Assembly: GCA_007128525.1 (NCBI GenBank)
Contig: SKXG01000399.1
Coordinates: 1 to 14,994, forward strand
Source of the DNA: Pseudomonadales bacterium
GTDB lineage: Bacteria; Pseudomonadota; Gammaproteobacteria; Pseudomonadales; Azotimanducaceae
Length of the DNA: 14,994 nucleotides
Direction: 5' to 3'
In this document: one piece after another, positions 14,085 to 14,994 of the stretch
Position numbering within the stretch: position 1 is the first letter of the stretch
Layout of the letters: each line of letters opens with the position of its first letter
Program-made: the position numbers and the translations under genes
The notes under the pieces: model-generated
Database searches by the model: none
Told to the model about the DNA's origin: nothing
The model's input: the letters and a program-made list of their open reading frames with translations, nothing else

Positions 14085-14994
14085 ATGCACGTTGTAATCG
14101 CACGATGGTGCGCCATTGGCGCACTGGCAGGCATTCTTGTGGGCTGCGGCAGCTCGAGCAGCAGCGCCGATGAAAGCACTTTGGACTTCGGACCCGTGGC
14201 AGCACTGGTCGACGATTTTGTTGCCGACAGCGAAAACGTCGACGGCGTTGGCCTGATCATCGTCCATCGCGACGACGGCGTGTTGCATGAAGAGGCCTTC
14301 GGCACCAACACCATCGACACCACGCCCGTAATCGCCTCAGTCAGCAAGGTGGCAGCGGCCGGAATATTGATGACGCTGGATGATCGGGGCGACATCGACT
14401 TTGATATCGATGAGCCCATCGAAACTTATCTGGACTGGGGTGACCGCTATCCTGGTGTCACCACTGAGCACCTGCTCTCGAACGTGTCAGGCCTGCCAGG
14501 TCTTTTCTCGCACGGCCTGCCGTATGAGCCACACATCTGCATGTTCATACCCGATGGTGACCTGATCGACTGCGCGCAGACCATCTATGACGACACCAAC
14601 CTGGAAGACGTGGTGGCACCCGACACCGCCTACCGTTATGGGGGTGGGCAGTGGCAACTGGCCGGCGGGATCGCCGAGATCGTCAGCGGCTGGACCTGGT
14701 GGCAGATGGTAGACGAGCTGCTGGCTCAGCCCTGCGACCTGGCGGTGTTTGAGTTCGGCAACCCATACGGCATTGCCTTTGATACAGAGGGTGGACATGC
14801 GCCCTATGACGGCACGCCCGAGTCCCTCATCGGTCAGGACAATCCGAACATTGAAGGCGGCGCCATCTCGAACATCGCCGATTACGGCAAGATTCTGATG
14901 ATGCATTTGAATGATGGCATGTGCGGTGACAATGAAGTGATGTCCGCAGAAGCCGTCGCGACCATGCGCATCGACCGCAGCGGCAATGCCGGCA
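14085..14994 (+). CDS. Lipoprotein serine hydrolase (beta-lactamase/penicillin-binding-like esterase family), 3' partial
   Basis: The frame stays open from ATG 14085 to the right edge (303 codons), so the C-terminus is missing. A short leader ends in lipobox LVGC with C21; the next residue is Gly, which fits outer-membrane sorting, followed by a Ser-rich linker. The hydrolase domain begins about 35. The active-site SxxK is S85-V-S-K88 in ASVSKVAAAG, followed by LDDRGDIDFDIDEPIETYL, HLLSNVSGLPGLF, and YRYGGGQWQLAGGIAEIVSG (183-202), where Y185-G-G stands at the usual Y-x-N position. The last motif (KTG/HxG-like) is beyond the window. Family members are serine esterases, peptidases or beta-lactamases; the substrate is unknown. 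AGGGGA at 14072-14077 is 7 bases upstream. An in-frame ATG at 14007 lacks a ribosome site and would bury the lipobox, so it is rejected. Confidence 0.9.
   Translation, partial: MHVVIARWCAIGALAGILVGCGSSSSSADESTLDFGPVAALVDDFVADSENVDGVGLIIVHRDDGVLHEEAFGTNTIDTTPVIASVSKVAAAGILMTLDDRGDIDFDIDEPIETYLDWGDRYPGVTTEHLLSNVSGLPGLFSHGLPYEPHICMFIPDGDLIDCAQTIYDDTNLEDVVAPDTAYRYGGGQWQLAGGIAEIVSGWTWWQMVDELLAQPCDLAVFEFGNPYGIAFDTEGGHAPYDGTPESLIGQDNPNIEGGAISNIADYGKILMMHLNDGMCGDNEVMSAEAVATMRIDRSGNAG

Overview
The window reads as chromosomal DNA from a moderately GC-rich proteobacterium, most likely an environmental gammaproteobacterium. This rests on the gene families (an Rnk-type protein, PAS/receiver kinases, a PhzF-like protein, a YnbA/CdsA-like lipid cluster), on Shine-Dalgarno-led compact operons and on GC-rich third codon positions. 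The genus cannot be fixed from sequence alone. There are 15 protein-coding genes, two of them cut by the window edges. I see no tRNA, rRNA, CRISPR array, insertion sequence or phage gene. No gene-free stretch reaches 300 bases; the longest is about 216 bases (13869-14084).

Layout. (1) 1-3560, + strand: a signalling operon of a PAS histidine kinase (5' end outside the window), a stand-alone receiver and a receiver-PAS-kinase-receiver hybrid, joined by two 4-base ATGA overlaps, with no DNA-binding output domain visible. (2) 3606-4019, - strand: an Rnk-like RNA-polymerase-binding regulator. (3) 4128-5884, + strand: a ferric-reductase-like flavocytochrome coupled by a third ATGA overlap to a membrane-anchored cytochrome b5-like protein, probably one electron-transfer unit. 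(4) 5905-7636, - strand: a DUF4328-like membrane protein and a PhzF-family protein. (5) 7731-8672, + strand: an alpha/beta hydrolase, followed by a strong hairpin. (6) 8780-13868, - strand: in transcription order a YnbA-type CDP-alcohol phosphatidyltransferase, a CdsA-like phosphatidate cytidylyltransferase, a PlsC-like acyltransferase, a 544-residue predicted lipase/esterase with an unrecognised N-terminal region, and a short-chain dehydrogenase with a signal peptide. (7) 14085 to the right edge, + strand: a lipoprotein serine hydrolase of the beta-lactamase/esterase type.

How the genes may work together: the first three genes of region 6 form a tight lipid-synthesis operon. PlsC-type acyl transfer makes phosphatidate, the CdsA-like enzyme activates it as CDP-diacylglycerol, and the YnbA-type enzyme places an alcohol on it. 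The next gene downstream, a predicted Ser-Asp-His hydrolase, could act on the product. This recalls the poorly understood ynbABCD cluster of E. coli and is the best candidate for an undescribed system here. The flavocytochrome plus cytochrome b5 pair and the exported dehydrogenase are the next most unusual items. These functional links are inferences from order and motifs, not demonstrated.
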